From: Rhizobiales bacterium PAR1
GTDB lineage: Bacteria; Pseudomonadota; Alphaproteobacteria; Rhizobiales; Beijerinckiaceae
NCBI GenBank assembly: GCA_002256205.1
Contig: NKIW01000003.1
Coordinates: forward strand, 62,001 to 126,000
Length of the DNA stretch: 64,000 nucleotides
Reading direction: 5' to 3'
The translations under genes and the position numbers were made by a program. The notes below the pieces were generated by a model that saw only the letters and a list, made by a program, of their open reading frames with translations, did no database searches and had not been told where the DNA came from. Shown here one piece after another: positions 17,554-26,896 of the stretch; the first letter of the stretch is position 1; each line of letters opens with the position of its first letter.

Positions 17554-18666
17554 ATGATCCTCTGGTTCTCCATTGCTGCTTTGATTGTCGGCGCGAGCCT
17601 GTTCGTGCTTTGGCCGCTGATCCGTGGTGGTGTCGGCGAGAATCGGCTGGCGCGCGAAGTCGCGATGTACGAGGCGCGCAAGGCAGAGTTGATCCGGCAG
17701 CGGGATGCTGGCGAGATTTCGACGGGCGAATGCGACGCCGCACTTGCCGAACAAGGGCGTGCGCTATTGGTTTTGAGCCGGGGCAGGGCTGCCGCCGCAG
17801 GTGAGGATGCCGGCAAGAGCGGCGCGCGCCGCAAGCTGGCAGCCTTGATGATGCTGATTGGTGTGCCGGTTCTTGCGCTCCCGATTTATCTGCGCGTCGG
17901 CGTACCAAGCTTGCCAGATGCCCCGCTCGCCTCGCGCGAGCGCTCTCAGCAACCGTTTGATGTCGAGACAGCGCTTCAGAAAATCGAGGCACATCTCGCG
18001 CAGAACCCCGGCGATGTCCGCGGGTTTGAGGTTGTCGCGCCGGTTTATCTGAAGGCGGGGCGCTATGCCGACGCCGCGCGCGCTTATGCCCGCGTGATTG
18101 AGCTTTCCGGCGAAACCCCGGAGCGGCTGGCTGATCTTGGCGAGAGCCTTGTCGCTGATAAGGATGGCCTCATCAGCGCCGAAGCGCGGCAAGCCTTCGA
18201 GCGTGCGTTGAAGCTGGATGGGCGCTTTGCAAAACCCAAATTCTATCTCGCCCTTGCCCGGGAACAGGACGGCGATATCGCCGGGGCGCTTGCTGAACTC
18301 GAAAAAATCGCCGCAGAACTGCCGGAGAGCCCGGCAAAATCGCGTGTAAATGGCGAGATCGAACGGTTTCGGGCGCAAAACAAGATGCCATCAAATCCTG
18401 CGGGACAAGCCATCGCGAACCTTCCTCCGGCAGAACGCGAGGCGATGATTCGCTCAATGGTGGAAGGGCTGGATGCGCGCCTATCCGAAAAGGGCGGCAC
18501 CCTGGCGGAATGGCGCCAGCTTGTTCAGGCGCGACTCGTGCTGCGCCAGCGCGATGCAGCAGAAGCGGCTCTGGCCAAAGCACGCGCGGCGCTGGCCGCC
18601 GATATGTCTGCCGTATCCGAACTTGACGCGCTTGCTGCCGCGATCAAAGCCCAACCGACGCCGTGA
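17554..18666 (+). CDS. ccmI: c-type cytochrome biogenesis protein CcmI (CycH)
   Basis: [50 protein letters not shown]-like C-terminus; followed by ccmE/F/H. Confidence 0.9.
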   Translation: MILWFSIAALIVGASLFVLWPLIRGGVGENRLAREVAMYEARKAELIRQRDAGEISTGECDAALAEQGRALLVLSRGRAAAAGEDAGKSGARRKLAALMMLIGVPVLALPIYLRVGVPSLPDAPLASRERSQQPFDVETALQKIEAHLAQNPGDVRGFEVVAPVYLKAGRYADAARAYARVIELSGETPERLADLGESLVADKDGLISAEARQAFERALKLDGRFAKPKFYLALAREQDGDIAGALAELEKIAAELPESPAKSRVNGEIERFRAQNKMPSNPAGQAIANLPPAEREAMIRSMVEGLDARLSEKGGTLAEWRQLVQARLVLRQRDAAEAALAKARAALAADMSAVSELDALAAAIKAQPTP

Positions 18667-18676
18667 GGAACGAGAG

Positions 18677-19135
18677 ATGACCCGCAAGCAGAAGCGTTTG
18701 GCGTTGATCGGTGGCATTGGGGTCGTTCTGGCATTGGCGGTTGGCCTGATCCTGACGGCCCTGCGCGATCAGATCGTCTTTTTCCGCTCCCCGACCGAAG
18801 TGGTTCAGGGGAAAGTAAAGCCCGGCGATTCATTCCGGCTGGGTGGTCTTGTTGAAAAGGGAAGCGTCAACAAGGAATCGGGACAGATTGTCCGCTTCGT
18901 TGTGACCGATGGCGCAAATGCTGTGAAAGTGACCTTTACGGGTCTGTTGCCGGACCTTTTCCGAGAGGGGCAAGGTGTCGTCGCCGAGGGCAAGCTTGAT
19001 CCTGCCGGACAATTCACAGCCTCGAACGTGCTCGCCAAACACGACGAGAATTATATGCCGCGCGAAGTGGCAGATTCGCTCAAGAAGCAGGGCGTTTGGC
19101 GTGATGATGCCGGAAGCAAAGGAGCCAAGCCATGA
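18677..19135 (+). CDS. ccmE: Cytochrome c maturation heme chaperone CcmE
   Basis: [54 protein letters not shown] heme-binding His motif. Confidence 0.95.
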   Translation: MTRKQKRLALIGGIGVVLALAVGLILTALRDQIVFFRSPTEVVQGKVKPGDSFRLGGLVEKGSVNKESGQIVRFVVTDGANAVKVTFTGLLPDLFREGQGVVAEGKLDPAGQFTASNVLAKHDENYMPREVADSLKKQGVWRDDAGSKGAKP

Positions 19136-21105
19136 TCGTCGAGCTTGGTCATTTCGCGCTGGTCATGGCGCTGGTTGTCGCCTTGTTTCAGGCCAGCGTG
19201 CCCCTCTGGGGGGCACTGAGGCAAGATGACGTTCTGCTCCGCCTTGCGCCGCGCGCAGCTATTCTGCAATTCATTCTCGTTGCGATGGCGTTCAGCGCGC
19301 TAACCTGGGCGTTCCTGACGTCCGATTTTTCTGTCGCGAACGTTTTCCAGAATTCCCATTCGCTCAAGCCGCTGATCTACAAGTGGAGCGGCGTCTGGGG
19401 CAATCACGAAGGCTCGATGCTGCTCTGGGTGTTGATTCTGGCGCTTTTTGGGGCAGCTGTGGCGGTTTCCTCCGGTCATTTACCAGAGGATATGCTAGGT
19501 GTGACGCTGGCCGTTCAGGCCATGGTGGCAGCGGCGTTTATCGCCTTTCTGGTGTTTGCCTCCAACCCTTTCCTGCGGATCCTTGCTGCGCCCTTCGAGG
19601 GACAGGGGCTGAACCCGGTGTTGCAGGACCCCGGTCTCGCGATCCATCCGCCTCTGCTTTACCTTGGCTATGTCGGGTTTTCGATTGTGTTTTCGTTCGC
19701 GGCGGCCGCGCTCATTCTGGGCCGAGTCGATGCGGCATTTGCGCGGATGGTGCGTCCCTGGACGCTTGCGGCCTGGATTGTGCTGACACTTGGAATCGCG
19801 ATGGGCTCCTATTGGGCCTATTATGAGCTTGGCTGGGGCGGTTACTGGTTCTGGGATCCGGTGGAAAACGCCTCGCTGATGCCGTGGCTCACCGGCACGG
19901 CGCTGCTTCATTCCGCCATTGTGATGGAAAAGCGCGAGGCGCTCAAAACCTGGACGATCTTGCTCGCGATTGTCACGTTTTCGCTCTCACTGCTTGGAAC
20001 TTTCCTTGTCCGTTCCGGGGTCCTGACATCGGTTCATGCGTTTGCGGTCGACCCCGAACGCGGGTTGTTCATTCTGGCGATCCTGATCGCGTTTATCGGC
20101 GGAAGCTTGTTCCTTTTCGCCATGCGGGCCAGTGCGATGGATGGTGGCGGCCTGTTTGCGCCAATCAGCCGGGAAGGCGCGCTGGTCTTCAACAACCTGT
20201 TTCTGTCAGTTGCCGCACTGGCGGTCTTTATCGGCACGCTTTACCCGCTGTTGCTGGAAGCGTTGACCGGTGCCAAGATCTCGGTGGGGGCACCGTTCTT
20301 CAATCTGACGGCCGTGCCTTTGATGATCCCGCTCTTCATTGCGATCCCGATCGGTCAGAAGCTGGCGTGGAAGCGGGGAAATCTTGCTGGTGCCGTGCAG
20401 CGCATCTGGTGGGCTCTGGCGTTGGCTCTGACGCTGACGGCGGGTGTAAACTTCATGATCGGCGGTGGCCCCGTGCTGGCGCTGGCGGCTATCGCGCTTG
20501 GGCTCTATCTTGTGTTTGGCGCACTTGATGAACTGGTGGACCGGGCATCGCGAGGGGGGGCGTCCATGGTTTCGGCCCGTCTACGAGCGATCCCTCGATC
20601 CGTCTACGCGATGGTGATTGCCCATGCCGGCGCTGGAATCATGGTGCTGGGGTTGGCTGGAACGGCCTTCGAGCAGGAACGGATCGTGGCGGTCAAACCA
20701 GGCCAGACCATCACGCTCGGTGGTTATCTCCTGACATTCAAGGGCATTAGCAATCAGCCGGGACCGAATTACTTGGCGACGGCAGCCCGTTTTGAACTTC
20801 GGGATGGCGCGACACTGGTCGCCGAACTGGTACCGGCCAAACGGGTTTATATCGGGCGTCAAATGCCAACCTCCGAAACAGCACGATATCGTCATGGCTT
20901 CAGCGAAGTGTATCTCGCGATCGGTGAGGTTCAGGACGATACCAGTGTGGACCTCCGCGCCTATAACAAACCCTTCGTGCTCTTTATCTGGCTTGGTCCT
21001 TTGATCATGGGGATCGGCGGAATGCTCTCGCTCTCGGATCGCCGGTTGCGGGTGGGCGCACCACGACAGGCACAGCGCGCTAAACCACAGGGAGCGGCGG
21101 CATGA
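19132..21105 (+). CDS. ccmF: Heme lyase CcmF (CycK)
   Basis: [71 protein letters not shown]. Confidence 0.96.
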   Translation: MIVELGHFALVMALVVALFQASVPLWGALRQDDVLLRLAPRAAILQFILVAMAFSALTWAFLTSDFSVANVFQNSHSLKPLIYKWSGVWGNHEGSMLLWVLILALFGAAVAVSSGHLPEDMLGVTLAVQAMVAAAFIAFLVFASNPFLRILAAPFEGQGLNPVLQDPGLAIHPPLLYLGYVGFSIVFSFAAAALILGRVDAAFARMVRPWTLAAWIVLTLGIAMGSYWAYYELGWGGYWFWDPVENASLMPWLTGTALLHSAIVMEKREALKTWTILLAIVTFSLSLLGTFLVRSGVLTSVHAFAVDPERGLFILAILIAFIGGSLFLFAMRASAMDGGGLFAPISREGALVFNNLFLSVAALAVFIGTLYPLLLEALTGAKISVGAPFFNLTAVPLMIPLFIAIPIGQKLAWKRGNLAGAVQRIWWALALALTLTAGVNFMIGGGPVLALAAIALGLYLVFGALDELVDRASRGGASMVSARLRAIPRSVYAMVIAHAGAGIMVLGLAGTAFEQERIVAVKPGQTITLGGYLLTFKGISNQPGPNYLATAARFELRDGATLVAELVPAKRVYIGRQMPTSETARYRHGFSEVYLAIGEVQDDTSVDLRAYNKPFVLFIWLGPLIMGIGGMLSLSDRRLRVGAPRQAQRAKPQGAAA

Positions 21106-21602
21106 GATTGCGTGCGATTTGCCTCGCCCTTCTGGTGAGCTTGAGCGCGGCAGCCCCGGCTTTCGCGGTCCGGCCCGGTGAGCAACTGCCCGATGCGACG
21201 CAGGAAGCGCGCGCGCGACGTATTTCTGCTGAGTTGCGGTGCCTCGTCTGCCAGAACCAGTCGATCGATGACTCGGACGCCTCACTGGCGACAGACCTGC
21301 GTCGTCTCGTCCGGGAGAGGATTGCCGCAGGCGATTCTGATCAGTCGGTGCTCGATTTTATTGTTGCCCGCTACGGCGAATTTGTCCTGCTGAAACCGTC
21401 CTTTTCCACGCAAACACTGATCCTTTGGGGGCTCCCTGTCGTTGCCCTGCTGTTGGGCGGTATGGCGGCATTCAGGCTCTTTCGTCGCGTGAGGGCTGGC
21501 GAAGAACCTTCCGGCGATGAAGCTGGCAAGTCGGTTGCCGGGCTGTCGGAGACCGAACAGCAGGAACTGGCAAAACTGATTGCACAGAAATCCCTGCGCT
21601 GA
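21102..21602 (+). CDS. ccmH: Cytochrome c maturation protein CcmH (CycL)
   Basis: Signal peptide, ELRCLVCQNQSIDDSDASLATDLRRLVRERIAAG (LRCxxCQ motif). Confidence 0.96.
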   Translation: MRLRAICLALLVSLSAAAPAFAVRPGEQLPDATQEARARRISAELRCLVCQNQSIDDSDASLATDLRRLVRERIAAGDSDQSVLDFIVARYGEFVLLKPSFSTQTLILWGLPVVALLLGGMAAFRLFRRVRAGEEPSGDEAGKSVAGLSETEQQELAKLIAQKSLR

Positions 21603-21858
21603 ACTTTTCGAGCAGCGCCGAAGATTACGAAGTTTTCATACTGCCGACAGGTGGGTGACATCAGCCAGACGTTAGACCGTACTGGTGTCTCGCGGCGAGG
21701 CTTTCTGGTCACCCCCGTCGCCCCCCGCTCCGGAATTCCCGCCGCGAGACCGCCCGATTTTCAGGCGAGGCGCCAGCCGCTTGACGCATACCCCTAGGGA
21801 TGGCGATGGTGCGTGGAGCTGCGCGGCAAGAGGCGTTTCGAGAGGAAGAGTCCCCTGC

Positions 21859-22539
21859 ATGAAAATTCTGGTGGTTGAAGACGACGCCGAGGCGGGGCGC
21901 TACCTCACCCGCGCGCTCAACGAGTCCGGACATGTCGCGGATCTTGCTGCTGATGGTGAAATTGGTCTCGAAATGGCGCTCTCCGGCACCTATGATGTGC
22001 TCGTTGTTGACCGGATGCTGCCGAAGCGTGACGGCCTTTCACTGATCATGGCGCTCAGATCGGAAAAGCGATCCACGCCAGTGCTGATCCTCTCCGCACT
22101 CGGGCAGGTTGATGACCGCGTGCTCGGCCTCCGGGCCGGCGGCGATGATTATCTCACCAAGCCCTATGCCTTCACGGAGTGCCTCGCGCGGATCGAGGCG
22201 CTGGCCCGTCGGCAAAACCCGCAGAGCGCGCAACTGACGTATCGCGTCGGCGATCTGGAGCTTGATCGGCTCGCGCATCGGGTCACGCGTGGCGATGAGG
22301 AAATCCTGCTTCAGCCGCGTGAATTCCGGCTGCTCGAATATCTGATGCGCCATGCCGGACAGGTCGTGACCCGCACGATGCTGCTCGAAAACGTCTGGGA
22401 TTATCATTTTGATCCCCAAACCAATGTCATCGACGTCCATATCTCACGGCTGCGCGGCAAGATCGACAAGGGGCAGGGTGCTTCGTTGCTTCATACTGTG
22501 CGCGGCGCCGGCTACATGATTCGCGACAATGCCCGCTGA
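21859..22539 (+). CDS. OmpR-family response regulator
   Basis: MKILVVEDDAEAGRYLTRALNESGH, LVVDRMLPKRDGLS, DDYLTKPYAF, DVHISRLRGKID. Confidence 0.9.
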   Translation: MKILVVEDDAEAGRYLTRALNESGHVADLAADGEIGLEMALSGTYDVLVVDRMLPKRDGLSLIMALRSEKRSTPVLILSALGQVDDRVLGLRAGGDDYLTKPYAFTECLARIEALARRQNPQSAQLTYRVGDLELDRLAHRVTRGDEEILLQPREFRLLEYLMRHAGQVVTRTMLLENVWDYHFDPQTNVIDVHISRLRGKIDKGQGASLLHTVRGAGYMIRDNAR

Positions 22540-23965
22540 GGGAACCGGTTTTATCGCATCGGTAGGGCGCATCGTCCGCACGACGGCCTTCAAGCTGTCG
22601 GCGGTCTATCTAATGATGTTCGTCTTTTTCGCGGTGTTTGTGCTCGGCTACCTCGCCTGGAATACCCGCCGCTTGCTCGATGCGCAGATTACCGAAACCA
22701 TTGAAACCGAGATCAATTCGTTGGCCGCGCAATCCCGGCAGGGCGATATCCGTCGGCTCACGGCCATCATTGAACGGCGGGGCCGACAGCTCGGCTCGTT
22801 CATCTACCTGTTGGTGGATAACAAGGGTGATTCCGTCACCGGCAATGCCATTCTTCACGTCCCGGCGCTTGACCAGCGTCCCGGCTGGATCGAAGCCGAG
22901 TTCAATTGGCCCGACGAGGCGGATGACCGGAAGCGGCTCGCGAAGATCCGGGTCTTCCTGCTCCAGTCTGGTCTACGCCTCTTCGTCGGGCGAGACCTTG
23001 AAGAGCGCGCGCGGCTCGAACTTTCCATCCGCCGGGCACGCGGCTGGTCGCTCCTGATGGTGCTGCTGCTCGGTGGCTTTGGTGCGTGGTTTGTGACCAA
23101 GCGCGTGCTCGGGCGCGTCGATGCCATTGCAGCCTCCAGCGCTCGCATCATGGATGGCAACCTTTCCGAGCGACTCCCGGTTTCAAATACCAACGATGAG
23201 TTTGACCGCTTGGCTGGCCATCTCAACCAGATGCTGGATCGCATCGGCGAGTTGATGGACGGGTTGCGCGAACTCTCCGACAATGTCGCGCATGATCTCC
23301 GCACGCCGCTGACCCGGCTGCGCAACGGTGCGGAAGAAACGCTTCGAAAGGCAACAAGCCTTGAAGAAAGCCGCGAGGGGCTTGAGCGCGCCATCGCCGA
23401 ATCCGATGGTCTGATCCGCGTCTTCGAGGCGATCCTGATGATCGCGCGGGCCGAGACCGGCAATCTCGCGACATCCCTGAAGGATGTCTCACTGGAGGAA
23501 ATCGCCTCCAGCATCGCCGAGCTTTATGAGCCGTTGGCGGAGGAGGCTGGCATGCCCTTGCGTCTCGCGCTGGAGCCCGGCCTTTGCGTCCGGGCCAACC
23601 GCGAGCTGTTGGGGCGCGCGCTGGCGAACCTCGTCGATAACGCGCTGAAATATGGAGCTTCGACGGCTGTCGGTGCGTCGGAGATCATGATTACAGGTCG
23701 GAAAATTGACGGCATGATCGAGCTTTCCGTTTCGGATCGCGGGGCGGGCATCCCTGAAGATGACCGTGAGCGCGTGATGGAGCGGTTTGTGCGGCTTGAT
23801 CGCAGCCGCGCCAAGCCCGGCTTTGGCCTTGGCCTCAGCCTCGTTGCCGCCATTGCAAAGCTGCATGGCGGCCAGATGCGACTAGAAGATAACGCGCCGG
23901 GTCTTCGCGCTGTGCTTGTCTTGCCGGCTGCGAGCGGCAATGATCCGGGCGATGAAAAAGCCTGA
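22529..23965 (+). CDS. Membrane sensor histidine kinase with HAMP domain
   Basis: HAMP-like region, NVAHDLRTPLTRLRNGAEE, LVDNALKYG, DRGAGIPEDDRERV, GFGLGLSLVAAIAKLHGG. Confidence 0.92.
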   Translation: MPAEGTGFIASVGRIVRTTAFKLSAVYLMMFVFFAVFVLGYLAWNTRRLLDAQITETIETEINSLAAQSRQGDIRRLTAIIERRGRQLGSFIYLLVDNKGDSVTGNAILHVPALDQRPGWIEAEFNWPDEADDRKRLAKIRVFLLQSGLRLFVGRDLEERARLELSIRRARGWSLLMVLLLGGFGAWFVTKRVLGRVDAIAASSARIMDGNLSERLPVSNTNDEFDRLAGHLNQMLDRIGELMDGLRELSDNVAHDLRTPLTRLRNGAEETLRKATSLEESREGLERAIAESDGLIRVFEAILMIARAETGNLATSLKDVSLEEIASSIAELYEPLAEEAGMPLRLALEPGLCVRANRELLGRALANLVDNALKYGASTAVGASEIMITGRKIDGMIELSVSDRGAGIPEDDRERVMERFVRLDRSRAKPGFGLGLSLVAAIAKLHGGQMRLEDNAPGLRAVLVLPAASGNDPGDEKA

Positions 23966-26885
23966 CTCGTCCGCTTCCCTGATTTCCCGTTTGACCAGAA
24001 CGCCCAAGGCAGGCCGGGCCGGCGCCCGAAGCGTCGCTGACCTGCTGGAATCGGAAGAGGCGGCTGATCTGCGCGCTCTTCTGGCGGAGGCGCCGCAGGC
24101 GGTCGATCTGCTCGCGGGCATCGCTGAAGGCGCGCCCTACCTCTGGCGGCTGATTTCTCGCTGGCCCGAGCGCGTTGCGCCCTTCTTGTCGCAGTCGCCG
24201 GAAACCTCCCTTGAAGCGATTTTTGCCGAGACACGCGCCGCCGGTGACCTCACCGATGCCTTGGCTGCGATGCGCATTCTGCGTCACGGCAAGGCGAAAG
24301 CCGCGTTGCTGATCGCGCTCGCCGATCTAGGCGGCGCCTTCGATACTGTCGAGGTGACCACCGCGCTCTCGGATTTCGCCGATGCCTCGGTTCAGGGCGC
24401 CTTGCGCTTTGGCCTCAACGAGGCGATGCGCGCCAAGCAAATCTCCCCGCCCGATCCTGAGCAACCCGAGCTTGCCTTCGGCCTTTTCGTGCTGGCACTT
24501 GGCAAGCACGGCGCGCGCGAACTCAACTATTCCTCCGATATCGATCTTGCGGTCTTCTACGATCCCGAGCAGCCCGGAATCGCCTCCGCCAGCGATCCGC
24601 AAAAGATAGCAATCAGCCTCGTCAAGACCATCGTGAAGCTGCTCAACGAGCGCAACGCCGATGGCTATGTCCAGCGTGTTGACCTGCGTCTCCGGCCCGA
24701 TCCGGGGCTCACGCCGATCGCGATGCCGGTGCAGGCAGCCCTGGGTTACTATGAGACGGTGGGTCAGAACTGGGAGCGCGCTGCCAACATCAAGGCGCGG
24801 CCCGTGGCGGGCGATATCGAAGCCGGAAAGGCCTTTATCCGCGAACTCGCGCCCTTCATCTGGCGCAAATACTTCGATTATGCCACCATCGCCGATATTC
24901 ACGCGATGAAGCGCCAGATCTATGCCGTACGCGGACATGACCAGATCACCGTGCCGGGACATGATTTGAAGGTCGGGCGCGGCGGCATCCGCGAGATTGA
25001 ATTCTTCGTTCAGACCCAGCAGTTGGTTTACGGCGGGCGCCGCCCCAGTCTCAGAGGCGCGCGCACGCTCGATATGCTCGATGAACTTGCGCGCGAAGGC
25101 TGGGTGACGCCGGAGGCCGCAGCCGAACTGGCCACAGCCTACCGCTTCCTGCGCGATCTTGAGCATCGCGTCCAGATGGTCAACGACGAGCAGACCCAGA
25201 AACTCCCCAAATCCGAAGATGACCTTGCCGCTCTCGCGCGTCTCGCCGGTTTCACGCGCGCGGGTCTCGATAAGGCGCTGCTCAAGGAAATGCGCATCGT
25301 CGAGCGGCACTATGCACGCCTGTTCGAGGCAGTGCCGGGCCTCGCGTCAGAGGCAGGAAGCCTCGTTTTTACCGGCGTAGAGGATGACCCCGAAACCCTC
25401 AAAACTCTCCGCCGCCTCGGCTTCCAGCGTCCCGAGTTGGTGGCGGAAACCGTGCGCGGTTGGCACTTCGGACGCCGCCCGGCGGTGACAACGCCGCGCG
25501 CGCGCGAAATCGTCACGGAACTCGTGCCAGGCCTGCTCGAAGCCTTCGGCAATTCCTCCGACCCCGATGGCGCGCTGATGACGTTCGACAACGCGCTCCA
25601 GCGCATGCCTGCGGCGATCGAGCTGTTTTCCATCCTCAAGAATAATGACGAATTGCGTCGCCTCTTCGCCGAAATTCTCGGCACTGCGCCGCGCCTCTCG
25701 GATATTGTTGCGCAGAACCCTCATGTGCTCGATGTGCTTGTCGACCCCGAGTTTACGCGGGGCCTGACGGTGGAGGCGACGCGCGAACGCATCGCACCGC
25801 GCCTCGAACGCGAAACGGATTTCGAGCTGTTCCTCGACCGCGCCCGCGAGCTCGCCCGCGCCGAGCGCTTTCTGCTGGGCACCCGCGTTCTTTCCCGCGT
25901 GCTCCCACTTTCGGAAGCCGGGCATGCCCATACGGCGATTGCCGAAACCTTCCTCGATATGGTCTTGAAGCGCACCCGCGCCGAATTCGCGCGCCAGTAC
26001 GGCGTGATCGAAGGCGCGAGCATGGTGCTGCTCGGCTATGGCAAGGCCGGCTCACGCGAGATGACCGCCAATTCCGATCTCGATCTCGTGGTCATCTACG
26101 ATGCGCCGCCCGATGGCATGTCGGACGGCAATCGCAGCCTGATGCCGGCAGAGTATTTCGCCAAGCTGACCCAACGTCTGATCTCGGCACTTTCGGCCCA
26201 GATGCGCACCGGTACGCTCTACGAGATCGACCTGCGCCTGCGCCCTTCCGGCCGCAAAGGCACGGTCGCGACTTCGCTGGCCGGCTTCCGCGATTACCAG
26301 ACCACCGAGGCCGAGACCTGGGAGCACATGGCGCTCACCCGTGCCCGCGTGCTGGCCGGCGATAGCGATCTCGCCAATCGTCTCAAGGTGACCATCGGCG
26401 AAATCCTCTCGCGGCCACGCGAGGACAAGCCCACCCGCGCCGATGTCTCTTCCATGCGCGGCTTGATGGGGGGGGGAAAGCCGGGCCGCAACGCTTTTGA
26501 CGTCAAGGATTGGCCGGGCGGACTCGTCGATTGCGAGTTTATCGCCCAGATCGTGGTGATCCTGCACGCGGGGCGGTACCCGGATCTGATCGGTCTTGGT
26601 ACCCTCTGCGCTTTGCAGAGGGCAGGTGAACTGGGACTGATCCCGATGGAGGACAGCGAGACGCTTGGCGCGGCATGGCAACTCCAGAGCGCGCTGACGC
26701 AGGCGACGCGTCTCTGCATCTCAGGGCCGTTTGCCGAGGCGCAGGCGACGCCGGTTTACAAGCGGCGGCTCGCGAGCCTGATGGATATGCCGGATTTCGC
26801 CTTCCTGATCGCCGAACTCACCACGAGCCAGAAAAAGGTGCGCGCCATCTTCGAACGCCTGATCGGCAAGGTGAAGGTGGGATAA
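23952..26885 (+). CDS. glnE: Bifunctional glutamine synthetase adenylyltransferase/deadenylase GlnE
   Basis: Two nucleotidyltransferase domains (LGKHGARELNYSSDIDLAVFYD; LGYGKAGSREMTANSDLDLVVIYD), RVDLRLRPDPG, GGIREIEFFVQTQQL. Confidence 0.96.
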   Translation: MKKPDSSASLISRLTRTPKAGRAGARSVADLLESEEAADLRALLAEAPQAVDLLAGIAEGAPYLWRLISRWPERVAPFLSQSPETSLEAIFAETRAAGDLTDALAAMRILRHGKAKAALLIALADLGGAFDTVEVTTALSDFADASVQGALRFGLNEAMRAKQISPPDPEQPELAFGLFVLALGKHGARELNYSSDIDLAVFYDPEQPGIASASDPQKIAISLVKTIVKLLNERNADGYVQRVDLRLRPDPGLTPIAMPVQAALGYYETVGQNWERAANIKARPVAGDIEAGKAFIRELAPFIWRKYFDYATIADIHAMKRQIYAVRGHDQITVPGHDLKVGRGGIREIEFFVQTQQLVYGGRRPSLRGARTLDMLDELAREGWVTPEAAAELATAYRFLRDLEHRVQMVNDEQTQKLPKSEDDLAALARLAGFTRAGLDKALLKEMRIVERHYARLFEAVPGLASEAGSLVFTGVEDDPETLKTLRRLGFQRPELVAETVRGWHFGRRPAVTTPRAREIVTELVPGLLEAFGNSSDPDGALMTFDNALQRMPAAIELFSILKNNDELRRLFAEILGTAPRLSDIVAQNPHVLDVLVDPEFTRGLTVEATRERIAPRLERETDFELFLDRARELARAERFLLGTRVLSRVLPLSEAGHAHTAIAETFLDMVLKRTRAEFARQYGVIEGASMVLLGYGKAGSREMTANSDLDLVVIYDAPPDGMSDGNRSLMPAEYFAKLTQRLISALSAQMRTGTLYEIDLRLRPSGRKGTVATSLAGFRDYQTTEAETWEHMALTRARVLAGDSDLANRLKVTIGEILSRPREDKPTRADVSSMRGLMGGGKPGRNAFDVKDWPGGLVDCEFIAQIVVILHAGRYPDLIGLGTLCALQRAGELGLIPMEDSETLGAAWQLQSALTQATRLCISGPFAEAQATPVYKRRLASLMDMPDFAFLIAELTTSQKKVRAIFERLIGKVKVG

Positions 26886-26896
26886 TTCTCTATATC

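Noticed and set aside
24327-25310. 327-aa minus-strand ORF within glnE
   Set aside because: Antisense shadow ORF over conserved GlnE motifs.
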